Source: JAGTRP01 sp035255045
Lineage (GTDB): Bacteria > Pseudomonadota > Gammaproteobacteria > Burkholderiales > Rhodocyclaceae
Direction of reading: 5' to 3'
NCBI GenBank assembly: GCA_035255045.1
Contig: DATFAA010000006.1
Location: forward strand, 62,001 to 126,000
Length of the DNA: 64,000 nt
The notes beneath the pieces are model-generated. The model made no database searches. It saw nothing but the letters and a program-made list of their open reading frames with translations, and was not told the origin of the DNA. Position numbers and translations under genes: made by a program. Shown here in pieces: positions 45,654-55,200 of the stretch. Position 1 is the stretch's first letter, and each line of letters opens with the position of its first letter.

Positions 45654-48284
45654 TCAGGCCGCCCGCAGGCGTGAGACCAGGTCCTCTTCCGGCACCGGCC
45701 GGGAGAACCAGAAGCCCTGGGCGTAGTCGCAGCCGAGCTGGGCGAGGACATCGACATGGCAGGCTTCCTCGACCCCCTCGGCGACGATGGCGCAGCCCAG
45801 GCTCTTGCCCAGGCTGACGACGGAGCCGACGATGGCCTTGTCCTGGTGGCCGACATGGAGATCGCGGATGAAGGCCCGGTCGATCTTGAGGATGTCGATG
45901 GGGAAGTTCTTGAGGTAGGCCAGGGACGAGTAGCCGGTGCCGAAGTCGTCGAGGGCGACCCGGATGCCCAGGTCCTTGATGGCCCGCAGATTGGCCGTGA
46001 TGTCCCCGATGTCCCCGGCCAGGGCCTGTTCGGTGAGTTCCACCTCCAGCAGCAGGGGAAGGTCCGGCTCCTCCGCCGCCAGCTCGCGCAGGGCCGCGAT
46101 GAAGCGCTCGCTGCGGAACTGCAGCGGCGAGACATTGACCGCCACGGCGATATCCCGCCCCAGCTCCCGGCGCAGGCGGCGGGAAGCGGCGACGGCCTGA
46201 TGCAGGACCCACTCGCCGATGTCGATGATGAGCCCCATGTCCTCGGCCACCGGGATGAAGGTGGCCGGCGGGACGGCGCCGTTGTGCCGGCTGTTCCAGC
46301 GCAGCAGGGCTTCCACCGAATCGGTGGCGCCGTCGGCGATGCGCACCTTGGGCTGGAATACCAGGGAGAATTCGTTTTCCGCCAGGGCGATGCGCAGGCC
46401 GTTCTCGAGCCGCAGGCGCTCGGCCGAGCGCCGCAGCTGGGCCGATTCGTAGAAGCGCCAGGCATTCCGCCCCGCGCCCTTGGCCTCGAACATGGCGAGG
46501 TCGGCATTGCTCACCAGTTCGGCGAGGGTGGCGCCGTGGTCCGGATAGAGGCTGATGCCGACGGAGGAGGTCACCCGCAGCTCCTTTTCGCCGATGCGGA
46601 AGGGCTGGGCGATGGCGGCCATGAGGTCCTGCGCCAGGCCGGCCGCCGCCTCGGGCGCCGGCAGCCGGGGCATGACGATGATGAACTCGTCGCCGCCATG
46701 GCGGGTCACCCAGCCCGGCGCCGCCACCACCCCGCGCAAGCGCTGGGCGAGCTGCTGGAGCAGGAGGTCGCCGACGGCGTGGCCGAGGGCGTCGTTGATG
46801 TTCTTGAAATTGTCCAGGTCCAGGCACAGGAGGGCGATGCGCTGGCCGTCGCGGCCCGCTTCCTCGATGCCCTGGGCCAGGTCCCGGGCCAGCAGGGCCC
46901 GGTTTCCCAGCTGGGTGAGGGGATCGTGGTAGGCCTGGAATTCGATGTGCCGCTCCTTGCTGATTTCCGCCGAGATGTCGGTGAACACCAGGATCATGGC
47001 CACCGCCCCCGACTGGGGGGCGGGCACGGCGCTGATGCGGGCGTCGAACTCCCGCCCTTCGGTGGTCCGGACCCGGATATTGCCCCGCAGGTGGACGGAA
47101 ACCCCGTCCTTGATCACCGACCGGCAGATGCCCTTGACCTCCTCGCCGGAATCCTCGTCGATGACGGTCAGGAAGCGGTCCAGGGGGCAGCCTTCGAGGC
47201 GCTCCCGGGACACCGCCAGCAGGGAACGGGCGGCGCTGTTGGCATGGCGCACCCGGCCCAGGCGGTCGAGGGCGATGACGCCGTCGGACAGGGCCGCCAG
47301 GACCACCTCGATCTCGGACACCCGCTCCCGCAGGCTGGCCTCCGCCTGGTAGCGCTTCTGCATCTCGGACTCGAGTTCGCCGTTGGCCGCCTGCAGGTCC
47401 CGGGTGCGCAGCTCCACCTCCCGGCCCAGCACCAGGGGCTGCTTGAGGACGTTGAAGGCGAGCAGGGCCGCCAGCACGCCGACCAGGAGCACCATGGCCC
47501 CCTCCCCCGCCAGCATGGCGGCCGGGGAATGCCAGCCGCCGACGGGGGCGACGCTCAGTGTCCAGGTGCCGTTGGGCACCTCGATCCGGAAGGAGACGGG
47601 ATCGACCAGGCCGGCCGGCGAGGAGGCGGCGAAGATGTCCCGGACATGGGTGTCCGGATGGATGCGCGACAGTTCGTAGTCGTAGCCGGAAAGGCCGTTG
47701 TCGGTGAGCTTGGCCGCCGCCAGCAGGTCGGGGATGCGGATGAGGGCGGTGGCGAAGCCCCAGAAGCGGTCGCCCCCTTCCCCGTCCGGCAGGAAGACGG
47801 GCAGGCGGCCAACCACGGCGACGCCGCCCTGGCGCAGGACGAAGGGACCGGCCAGGGTCAGCTTCCTGGTCTCGACGGCGGCGAAGGCCTCCTTGTTGCG
47901 GGAAGGGTCCTGAAGCAGGGCGTGGCCGAGGGCGGCCTCGTTGCCGGCCAAGGGCACGATGCGGGAGATGATGCCCTTGGGGGCGAGCTGCAGGGCGCTG
48001 GTGCCGCCGTAGAGATGGAGCATCTCGCCGGCCAGGCCCTCGAAGTTGTCCACATCCCCCTTGCCCTGGCGCACCACCGCGGCCAGGGCATAGGTGGCCG
48101 ACAGGGAGCGCCCGACCTGTTCCTGCAGCAGGTGGGCATGGACGGTGGCCACGTCCATGGCGGCCTTCTGGTGCTGCATGACCTGGGTGCGCTCCTTCAG
48201 GTACACCAGATAGCTCCCCAGGGCGAGGGTCGCCAGGAACGCCAGGGCGGCCAGGAGGATCAATCGAAATGGTATGCGGACCAT
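45654..48284 (-). CDS. CHASE-PAS-GGDEF-EAL c-di-GMP enzyme
   Basis: An 876-residue membrane protein. It has a first helix (about 5-27), a periplasmic CHASE-like domain to about 235, a second helix near 250-270, a PAS domain, a GGDEF domain (RHGGDEF) and an EAL domain. The EAL site EALLRW, the DDFGTGYSSL block and ILKIDRAFI are intact, so phosphodiesterase activity is likely. No RxxD inhibition site precedes GGDEF. The ATG at 48284 is chosen to put the membrane helix at the start; a TTG-start extension to 48344 is less likely. Confidence 0.9.
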   Translation of the reverse strand: MVRIPFRLILLAALAFLATLALGSYLVYLKERTQVMQHQKAAMDVATVHAHLLQEQVGRSLSATYALAAVVRQGKGDVDNFEGLAGEMLHLYGGTSALQLAPKGIISRIVPLAGNEAALGHALLQDPSRNKEAFAAVETRKLTLAGPFVLRQGGVAVVGRLPVFLPDGEGGDRFWGFATALIRIPDLLAAAKLTDNGLSGYDYELSRIHPDTHVRDIFAASSPAGLVDPVSFRIEVPNGTWTLSVAPVGGWHSPAAMLAGEGAMVLLVGVLAALLAFNVLKQPLVLGREVELRTRDLQAANGELESEMQKRYQAEASLRERVSEIEVVLAALSDGVIALDRLGRVRHANSAARSLLAVSRERLEGCPLDRFLTVIDEDSGEEVKGICRSVIKDGVSVHLRGNIRVRTTEGREFDARISAVPAPQSGAVAMILVFTDISAEISKERHIEFQAYHDPLTQLGNRALLARDLAQGIEEAGRDGQRIALLCLDLDNFKNINDALGHAVGDLLLQQLAQRLRGVVAAPGWVTRHGGDEFIIVMPRLPAPEAAAGLAQDLMAAIAQPFRIGEKELRVTSSVGISLYPDHGATLAELVSNADLAMFEAKGAGRNAWRFYESAQLRRSAERLRLENGLRIALAENEFSLVFQPKVRIADGATDSVEALLRWNSRHNGAVPPATFIPVAEDMGLIIDIGEWVLHQAVAASRRLRRELGRDIAVAVNVSPLQFRSERFIAALRELAAEEPDLPLLLEVELTEQALAGDIGDITANLRAIKDLGIRVALDDFGTGYSSLAYLKNFPIDILKIDRAFIRDLHVGHQDKAIVGSVVSLGKSLGCAIVAEGVEEACHVDVLAQLGCDYAQGFWFSRPVPEEDLVSRLRAA

Positions 48285-48452
48285 CGGTCGGATTCGGAGA
48301 AGGAGGCAATGCAGCCGGGCTGCCGATAGGCAGAATGGATGCAAGTTTCACGCCACCTTCATTTTCCCCGGCGGCCGGACGAAGCCTCTTCTGAACTTGA
48401 TATTCCGGGATGGCACCAAATATTAGACTTTTCTGATCCCACGGAGCCCGCC

Positions 48453-48893
48453 ATGCCTTCCCCCATCCACGTCGTCTGCCCCCACTGCCACGCCACCAAC
48501 CGCCTGCCCCCGGAACGCCTGGCCGACGGCGGCACCTGCGGCCGCTGCAAGGAGCCCCTCTTCCCGGGCACCGTCACCGAGCTGGACCAGGGCAGCTTCG
48601 CCCAGCACGCGGACCATTCCGACCTGCCCCTGGTGGTGGACTTCTGGGCTCCCTGGTGCGGCCCCTGCCGCTCCATGGCGCCGCACTTCGCCGAAGCCGC
48701 CCGCCGGCTGGAGCCCCATTACCGCCTGGCCAAGGTCAACACCGAGGAGGAGCAGCAGCTGGCGGCCCGCTACGGCATCCGTTCCATCCCCACCATGGTG
48801 GTCTTCAAGGGCGGCCGGGAAGTCGCCCGCACCTCCGGCGCCATGCCGGCGGAGGCGCTGGTGGCCTGGATCAGGCAGAATGTGCCCTCCTGA
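48453..48893 (+). CDS. trxC: Thioredoxin 2 (TrxC)
   Basis: A 146-residue thioredoxin with an N-terminal zinc module (Cys9, Cys12, Cys29, Cys32) and the redox site WCGPC at 68-72. It reduces disulfides in the cytoplasm, especially under oxidative stress. The start at 48453 gives the family-typical MPSPIHVVCPHCH; the longer frame lacks a ribosome site. Confidence 0.95.
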   Translation: MPSPIHVVCPHCHATNRLPPERLADGGTCGRCKEPLFPGTVTELDQGSFAQHADHSDLPLVVDFWAPWCGPCRSMAPHFAEAARRLEPHYRLAKVNTEEEQQLAARYGIRSIPTMVVFKGGREVARTSGAMPAEALVAWIRQNVPS

Positions 48894-48908
48894 TCCCCGC
48901 TCACATCC

Positions 48909-49808
48909 ATGTACCCGGCCTTCCCCGTCCGTTATGTCGAACCGGTCTATCGCCCGCCCAGCGAGGCCGACTCCCTGATCCTGCCCGTGACCGACGGCTG
49001 CTCCTGGAACCAATGCACCTTCTGCGAGATGTACACCGCCCCCCAGAAGCGCTTCCGGGCCCGGGACGAGGACGAGGTGCTGGACACCATCCGGCGCTGC
49101 GGCGAGCAGTTCGGGGGCGAGGTGCGCCGGGTCTTCCTGGCGGACGGCGATGCCCTGGCCCTGCCGACCCGGCGCCTCCTCGCCATCCTGGCTGCCATCC
49201 GGGAGCACCTGCCCACGGTGCACCGGGTCTCGGCCTACTGCCTGCCCCGCAACCTGCGGAAGAAATCGGTGGCCGAAGTGCAGGAGCTGGCGGCGGCCGG
49301 ACTCAAGCTGGTGTATGTCGGGGCCGAGTCCGGGGACGACGAGGTGCTGGCCCGGGTGCACAAGGGGGAAACCTTCGACTCCACCCGGGAAGCCCTGGAC
49401 AAGCTGGGGCAGGCCGGCATCGGCCGCTCGGTGATGATCCTCAACGGCCTCGGCGGGCCGAAACTCTCCCGCCGGCACGCCGAGAATTCGGCCCGGCTCA
49501 TGAACGCCACCCAGCCCGAGTACCTGTCCACCCTGGTGGTCAGTTTTCCCAAGGGGGAAGCCCGCTTCCGGGCCGATTTCCCGGACTGGGAGACGCTGCC
49601 CCCGGGCGGCCTGTTCGAGGAGATGGAAGCCTTCCTGTCGGCCCTGGAGCTGGAGCGCACGGTCTTCCGCAGCGACCACGCCTCCAACTGGCTGGTCCTG
49701 AAGGGCACCCTGGGGGCCGACAAGGCCCGGCTCCTGGCCCAGGTGCGCCAGGCCATCGCCGCCCCCGGGTTGGCCTCCCTGCGCCCGGCCTGGGCCCGGG
49801 GCCTGTGA
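48909..49808 (+). CDS. Radical SAM protein
   Basis: A 299-residue enzyme with a cluster site TDGCSWNQCTFCEMY, Cys31, Cys36 and Cys39. The spacing is CX4CX2C rather than CX3CX2C, as seen in a COG1032-like subgroup. Other marks are VFLADGDALALPTRRLL and YVGAESGDDEVLARVHKG, typical of the radical SAM barrel. It would bind a 4Fe-4S cluster and S-adenosylmethionine. Substrate unknown. It starts 15 bases after trxC and precedes arsC by ten bases. Confidence 0.86.
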   Translation: MYPAFPVRYVEPVYRPPSEADSLILPVTDGCSWNQCTFCEMYTAPQKRFRARDEDEVLDTIRRCGEQFGGEVRRVFLADGDALALPTRRLLAILAAIREHLPTVHRVSAYCLPRNLRKKSVAEVQELAAAGLKLVYVGAESGDDEVLARVHKGETFDSTREALDKLGQAGIGRSVMILNGLGGPKLSRRHAENSARLMNATQPEYLSTLVVSFPKGEARFRADFPDWETLPPGGLFEEMEAFLSALELERTVFRSDHASNWLVLKGTLGADKARLLAQVRQAIAAPGLASLRPAWARGL

Positions 49809-49818
49809 AGGAAGCCGA

Positions 49819-50385
49819 ATGATCCAGCCCGTCGCCCCCCGCCGCCCCTTCCACATTCTGGTGGTATGCACCGGCAACTCGGCCCGCTCGATCCTCGGGG
49901 AAGCCCTCTTCAACCATCTGGGGAACGGCCGCATCCTGGCCTTCTCGGCCGGCAGCCGGCCCGCCGGCTACGTGAACCCGGTGGCCCTGGAAACCCTGGC
50001 GAAGCACGGCGTGCCGCCGCCGGCGGCCCGCAGCAAGTCGTGGAACGAATTCGGCAAGGCCGGGGCGCCGCCCCTGGACTTCATCGTCACCGTCTGCGAC
50101 AACGCCGCCCGGGAAACCTGCCCGCTATGGCCGGGCCGCCCCGCCACCGCCCAGTGGGGCATCCTGGACCCGGCCCACGTCGAGCCCCTGGCTGCCCGCC
50201 GGGCCGCCTTCGAGGTCGCCTACGGCCAGCTGGAGCGCCGCATCAAGGTCTTCCTGGCCTTGCCCCTGGAAACCATGGCGCCCCAGGAGATCAGGGCGGC
50301 GGCCCGCCGCATCCACGAAAAGGCCATGCAGGAGCCGGTCAGAAGGCCTGATCCCAGCGGATCGACAGACGGATGGCCGAGTTGA
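49819..50385 (+). CDS. arsC: Arsenate reductase ArsC-like (low-molecular-weight phosphatase fold)
   Basis: A 188-residue protein with the CX5R phosphate loop VCTGNSARS (Cys17 to Arg23) and the later VTVCDNAARETCPLWPG, which supplies the partner Cys residues of thioredoxin-coupled ArsC. It reduces arsenate to arsenite. The presence of trxC two genes upstream on the same strand fits thioredoxin coupling. Its last 47 bases overlap the 3' end of the convergent GH15 gene. No arsB or acr3 is in the window. Confidence 0.9.
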   Translation: MIQPVAPRRPFHILVVCTGNSARSILGEALFNHLGNGRILAFSAGSRPAGYVNPVALETLAKHGVPPPAARSKSWNEFGKAGAPPLDFIVTVCDNAARETCPLWPGRPATAQWGILDPAHVEPLAARRAAFEVAYGQLERRIKVFLALPLETMAPQEIRAAARRIHEKAMQEPVRRPDPSGSTDGWPS

Positions 50386-52126
50386 TCAGCCCCACCATGC
50401 TGTAGGTCTGGACGAAGTTGCCCCACAGCTCCCCGGTGCGGGGATCGATATGCTCGGCCAGCAGGCCGTGGCGGTTTCGGCAGGCCAGGAGCTTCTCGAA
50501 CAGGACGCGGGCCTCCTCCCGCCGATCCATGGCGGCCAGGGCGTTCACGTACCAGAAGGTGCAGATCAGGAAGGCGTTCTCCGGCTCGCCGAAGTCGTCC
50601 TTGTCCACGTAGCGGAAAATGTAGTCGCCCACCTGGAGGTCGTGGGCGACGGCCTCGACGGTGCCCACGAAGCGCGGGTCCAGGGGATCCACGAATCCCA
50701 GTTCGTGGAGCAGCAGGAGGCTGGCGTCCATGGTCTCGCCGTCGAAGGTGGCGACGAAGGCGTTGCGGCGGGGGTTCCAGGCCCGCTCGCAGATCAGCCG
50801 GTGGAGGGCGTCGGCATGGTGCTGCCAGTAGTCGGCCCGGCCGAAGAAGCCCAACCGGCGGGCAATGCGGGCCAGGCGGTCGCAGGCGGTCCAGCACATG
50901 ACCGAGGAGAAGGTGTGCACCTTGGTGGTTCCCCGTAGCTCCCAGATGCCGGCGTCGGGCTGGTCGCCGTAGCGCACCGCCATTTCCCCCAGGACTTCCA
51001 GGCGGCGGAAGAGGGCCTCGTCCCCCTGACGGGTGAGGCGCTCGTCGAAGAAGATGTGGGTCGCCGCCAGCACCGCCGAGCCGTACACGTCGTGCTGGAT
51101 CTGCTGGTAGGCCTGGTTGCCCACCCGCACCGGCCCGGTGTCCCGGTAGCCCGGCAGGGTCGGCACCACCCACTCGTCCAGCATGGCCCGGCCGTCGATG
51201 CCGTAGACCGGCTGCAGGGGGTTGCCGGCGGTGTCGGCGGAGACGTTGATGATGTAGGACAGGTAACGCTCCATGGTGCGGGTGGCCCCCAGGCGGTTGA
51301 GGACATTGACCACGAAGTAGCCGTCCCGCAGCCAGCAGAAGCGGTAGTCCCAGTTGCGCTCGCTGCCCGCCGCCTCGGGGATGGAGGTGGTCATGGCGGC
51401 GATGATGGCGCCGGTGTCGTCGTAGGCGTTGAGCTTCAGGGTGATGGCGGCCCGGATCACCTCCTGCTGCCATTCGAAGGGGATGGACAGCACCCGCACC
51501 CACTCCCGCCAGTACTGGGCGGTCTCCTCGAAGAACTGGCGGCCGACTTCGGTGGCGGCGTCGGGCACCGTCTCGTCCGGCCCCAGGATGAGGCAGATCT
51601 CGTCCTCCAGGAAGAAGGGCCGCTCCTGGAGGATGGCGGTGATGGAGGCGTTGGTGGTGAGCCGCAGGGTCAGGCTCGGCATGACGTAGCGGATGTGGTG
51701 GCTGCCCCAGGTCATGGACGGGCGGGCGGCGCCGTAGTCGAAGGCGGGGCGCAGCCGGACGGTGAGGCGGGGGCTGCCGGAAATGCGGTGCACCCGGCGC
51801 ACCAGGGTCATGGGCCGGAACATGCGGCCGTACTGGCCGAAGCGGGGGGCGAAGTCGGTGATCTCGACGCAGCCGCCGTTGCGGTCGTAGAGCCGGGTCT
51901 GGAGGATGGCGGTGTTGGCCAGGTACTGCTGCTCGGAGCGCTCGAAGTCCGAAAGCTCGATGGTGAAGAAGCCGAAGTCGTCGATGCCCTTCTTCTCCCG
52001 CAGCAGGCCGCAGAAGACCGGGTCGGCGTCGAAGCGGGGGAAGCAGGCCCAGACGATCTCCGCCTTGGCGTCCACCAGGGCGCCGATGGTGCAGTTGCCG
52101 ATCAATGCCAGATCAAGAGTGTTCAT
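50339..52126 (-). CDS. Glycoside hydrolase family 15 protein (glucoamylase/trehalase-like)
   Basis: A 595-residue soluble enzyme. An N-terminal beta-sandwich starts with LALIGNCTIGALVDAKAEIV. The (alpha/alpha)6 catalytic barrel has RNWDYRFCWLRDGYF near 258 and ENAFLICTFWYVNALA and GNFVQTYSMVGLINS near the C terminus. GH15 members of this type act on trehalose or alpha-glucans. It overlaps otsB by 14 bases, so it is probably part of trehalose metabolism. No signal peptide. Confidence 0.9.
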   Translation of the reverse strand: MNTLDLALIGNCTIGALVDAKAEIVWACFPRFDADPVFCGLLREKKGIDDFGFFTIELSDFERSEQQYLANTAILQTRLYDRNGGCVEITDFAPRFGQYGRMFRPMTLVRRVHRISGSPRLTVRLRPAFDYGAARPSMTWGSHHIRYVMPSLTLRLTTNASITAILQERPFFLEDEICLILGPDETVPDAATEVGRQFFEETAQYWREWVRVLSIPFEWQQEVIRAAITLKLNAYDDTGAIIAAMTTSIPEAAGSERNWDYRFCWLRDGYFVVNVLNRLGATRTMERYLSYIINVSADTAGNPLQPVYGIDGRAMLDEWVVPTLPGYRDTGPVRVGNQAYQQIQHDVYGSAVLAATHIFFDERLTRQGDEALFRRLEVLGEMAVRYGDQPDAGIWELRGTTKVHTFSSVMCWTACDRLARIARRLGFFGRADYWQHHADALHRLICERAWNPRRNAFVATFDGETMDASLLLLHELGFVDPLDPRFVGTVEAVAHDLQVGDYIFRYVDKDDFGEPENAFLICTFWYVNALAAMDRREEARVLFEKLLACRNRHGLLAEHIDPRTGELWGNFVQTYSMVGLINSAIRLSIRWDQAF

Positions 52127-52883
52127 GCTGCTCTCCTATCGCCTTGCCCAGCCATGCCCGCACCGCCGCCACGCCGGGCAGGCGGTAGCGGGCGCCGGTC
52201 TTCCCCGGCCCGACCTTGACGGACAGGCCCTGGAGCCGCTCGACCACGGCGAAGCCGTGCTCGTCGGTGACGTCGTCGCCGATGAACACCGGCCGCCGCC
52301 CCCGGAAGGGCTCCTCCTTCATGTATTCCTCGATGGCCGTGCCCTTGTCGAAGCCGGCCGGCTTCACCTCCACCACCCGCTTGCCCTTCTGCAGGTAGAG
52401 GCCCTGGTCGCCCTTGACCAGGCCCTGCAGGGTGCGGTGCACATAGCCCGCCAGGCGGGGCGCCTGGCGGTAGTGGATGGCGACGGTGAGGCCCTTGTCC
52501 TCCAGGCGCAGCCCCGGGTGGCGGGCCACCACCGAGGCGAAATGCCGGGCGATGACGTCCTTGGCGGCGGAGGGGGCGGCCCGGGTCAGCACCTGGCCGG
52601 CGCCGCTGCGCCGCTCCAGGCCGTGCTGGCCGGCCATGGGCAGGGCAACATCGCGGCTCCGGCGGTTCACCCGGCGGTCCAGGTCGGCCAGGGTGCGGCC
52701 GCTCACCAGGGCGACGGCGCCGCCGCAGGCGGCGTGCAGACGCCAGATGAGCCCGAGGAGGGAGTCGTCGATGACGATGCCTTCGGGGGTGTCGGCAATC
52801 TCGATCAGGGTGCCGTCCATGTCCAGAAAGTAAGCCCAGTCGGTCTGCGGCGAGGGTGGAAACTTGTTTTTACCTTCTGCCAT
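52113..52883 (-). CDS. otsB: Trehalose-6-phosphate phosphatase OtsB
   Basis: A 256-residue HAD-family phosphatase with the nucleophile motif FLDMDGTL (Asp21, Asp23), VSGRTLADL and VFIGDDVTDEHGF. It removes phosphate from trehalose 6-phosphate. The ATG at 52883 is chosen over the upstream TTG at 52892. otsA is not next to it. Confidence 0.93.
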   Translation of the reverse strand: MAEGKNKFPPSPQTDWAYFLDMDGTLIEIADTPEGIVIDDSLLGLIWRLHAACGGAVALVSGRTLADLDRRVNRRSRDVALPMAGQHGLERRSGAGQVLTRAAPSAAKDVIARHFASVVARHPGLRLEDKGLTVAIHYRQAPRLAGYVHRTLQGLVKGDQGLYLQKGKRVVEVKPAGFDKGTAIEEYMKEEPFRGRRPVFIGDDVTDEHGFAVVERLQGLSVKVGPGKTGARYRLPGVAAVRAWLGKAIGEQHEHS

Positions 52884-53078
52884 GGTTGCCAAAGGAAGGG
52901 ATGATGCGGCATCAGCGGCACGGTTTTCCCGCCACGCCGTCTACCTCAGCAGGGAGCGCCGAAACGCCTGCAAGTTCCACGGAGCCTCCAACTCCGCCGC
53001 CGGCCCGACGCGTCCCTGCGAATTGACCAGAATGATCTATCGTTGATTTATGAGCAGCGTGAAAAGCAGGGTGACACC

Positions 53079-55178
53079 ATGAAAAACAACCAGCCGGTAT
53101 CCCAAAGGGAAGTGCCTTTCCCTGCCAACCGATACCTCGTATCGAAGACCGACCTGAAGGGAGTCATCACCCAGGCCAACGACGCCTTCGTCGAGATCAG
53201 CGGCTTTTCCCGGGAGGAACTGGTGGGCGCCAGCCACAACATCGTCCGCCACCCGGACATGCCGCCCCAGGCCTTCGCCGACCTGTGGCGGACCCTGGCG
53301 GCCGGCCTGCCCTGGCGCGGCGTCATCAAGAACCGCTGCAAGAACGGCGACCACTACTGGGTCGATGCCCTGGTGGTGCCGGTCAAGAAGAAGGGCACCG
53401 TCACCGGCTACATGTCGGTCCGCACCCCGCCCACCCGGGAACAGATCCAGGCCGCCGAGGCCCGATACGCCGGCCTGCGCCAGAGCGGCCAGGCGCTGGC
53501 GACGGCCGGGACCGGGCTGTTTTCCCGCCTCTCCCTGCGCACCCGCCTGTGGGGGGCCATGGGCCTGATGGTGGCGGTGATGATGGCGGTGGCCGGCATC
53601 AACCTCTCCGGGCTGGGAGACAGCAACGTCCGCATGGAAACCATGTACCGCCAGGAGCTGATTCCTTCCAACCTGACCAACCGGATCATGTTCCTCCTGG
53701 GTGACAACCGCTCCCAGGTCATGCTGAGCCTTCAGCACGACCCCGGCAACCCGAACGCCAAGCTCCACGACCACCCCTTGAGCATGCATATCGACGCCAC
53801 CCTCAAGAACCGGGAGGAGATCAATGCCCACCTGGATGAGCTGGCGAAGCTTTCCCTCTCGGACAAGGAGAAGGCCTTGCTCGCCAAGTTCGCCGAGACC
53901 CGGGAGCGCTTCTCCAAGGAGGGGGTCAGCGTCGCCCGCGACCTGCTGCAGAAGGCCGAGTACACCCGGGCCAACGAGGTGCTGCTGACCAAGATCAATC
54001 CCCTCTACCGGGAGATGCGGGCCGACGGCGAGGCCCTCATCAAGGAATTCACCACCAGCGCCGAGCAGGCCCACCGGGAAGCCACCGACCGCTACCAATG
54101 GGTCCGCAACCTCTCCATCGCCAGCACCCTGATCGCCATCCTGGTCGCCGCCATCGGCGGCGGCCTGCTGGTGGCCGCCATCGTCCGCCCCATCCGGCGG
54201 GCCATCGGCCACTTCGAGCGCATCGCCGAGGGCAACCTGACCGACGAGATCGACATTTCCCGGCGCGACGAGCCCGGCCTCCTGCTCTGCAACCTGGCCA
54301 TCATGCAGGCGTCGGTGAAGTCCATGCTGGACGACATCGGCACGGCGGCCCGCTCCATCGACGAGCGCTGCGCCCAGCTGGAAGCCCAGATGCGGCACGT
54401 GGCCGAACAGTCCATGCAGCAGCAGTCGAGCGTCGAGAGCGTGGCGGCCGCCAGCGAGCAGTTCAGCCAGTCGGTCCAGGAAGTGGCGGCCAACGCCAAG
54501 GACACCGCCGACGCCGCCAAGGAATCCCAGTCCCTGCTGGCCGACAGCAACGCCCACATCGGCGAGAGCATGACCGCCACCAACCGGGTGGTGGCCGCGG
54601 TCCAGGCCTCCAACGCCACCATCGAACAGCTCAGCCGCTCCATCCGGAAGATCGGCGACATCACCAAGGTCATCGCCGACATCGCCGGCCAGACCAACCT
54701 CCTAGCCCTGAACGCCGCCATCGAGGCGGCCCGGGCCGGCGAGCAGGGCCGGGGCTTCGCGGTGGTGGCCGACGAGGTCAGGAAGCTGGCCGAGCGGACC
54801 TCCACCTCCACCGCCGACATCTCCACCACGGTGAACGAGATCCAGACGGTCACCCAGCAGGCGGTGAACAGCATGGAGACCGCCGCCCGGGAAGTGGAGA
54901 ACGGCATCGGCAAGCTGCGGGACAGCGTCGCCGGCCTGGAGGGCATCACCCAGTCCAGCCGCAAGGTCACCGACATGGCCGGCAACATCTCCGACGCTGC
55001 ACGCCAGCAGGGCATCGCCAGCGAGGAAGTGGCGGCCAGCATGCAGCGCATCACCGACCTCATCGAGCACAACACCGAGTCGGCCCACGAGGCCAGCCGG
55101 GCGGTGGGCGAGCTGTTGGCCACCGCCCGCCAGCTCGACACCCTGCTCAAGGGCTTCGAGCTGCACAAGCGGCGCTAG
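53079..55178 (+). CDS. Aer-like methyl-accepting chemotaxis protein (PAS sensor)
   Basis: A 699-residue receptor. A cytoplasmic PAS domain (about 15-125) reads KGVITQANDAFVEISGF, HNIVRHPDMP and GDHYWVDALV, as in the FAD-binding aerotaxis receptor Aer. Two membrane helices (about 162-182 and 350-375) flank a helical periplasmic domain. HAMP and the signalling coil with LLALNAAIEAARAGEQGRG follow. The C terminus, LHKRR, has no CheR tether. It probably senses redox or oxygen. Start ATG at 53079 follows GCAGGG; an upstream in-frame start is unlikely. Confidence 0.93.
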   Translation: MKNNQPVSQREVPFPANRYLVSKTDLKGVITQANDAFVEISGFSREELVGASHNIVRHPDMPPQAFADLWRTLAAGLPWRGVIKNRCKNGDHYWVDALVVPVKKKGTVTGYMSVRTPPTREQIQAAEARYAGLRQSGQALATAGTGLFSRLSLRTRLWGAMGLMVAVMMAVAGINLSGLGDSNVRMETMYRQELIPSNLTNRIMFLLGDNRSQVMLSLQHDPGNPNAKLHDHPLSMHIDATLKNREEINAHLDELAKLSLSDKEKALLAKFAETRERFSKEGVSVARDLLQKAEYTRANEVLLTKINPLYREMRADGEALIKEFTTSAEQAHREATDRYQWVRNLSIASTLIAILVAAIGGGLLVAAIVRPIRRAIGHFERIAEGNLTDEIDISRRDEPGLLLCNLAIMQASVKSMLDDIGTAARSIDERCAQLEAQMRHVAEQSMQQQSSVESVAAASEQFSQSVQEVAANAKDTADAAKESQSLLADSNAHIGESMTATNRVVAAVQASNATIEQLSRSIRKIGDITKVIADIAGQTNLLALNAAIEAARAGEQGRGFAVVADEVRKLAERTSTSTADISTTVNEIQTVTQQAVNSMETAAREVENGIGKLRDSVAGLEGITQSSRKVTDMAGNISDAARQQGIASEEVAASMQRITDLIEHNTESAHEASRAVGELLATARQLDTLLKGFELHKRR

Positions 55179-55200
55179 GGCCGGGTATCATCGGAGGGCC

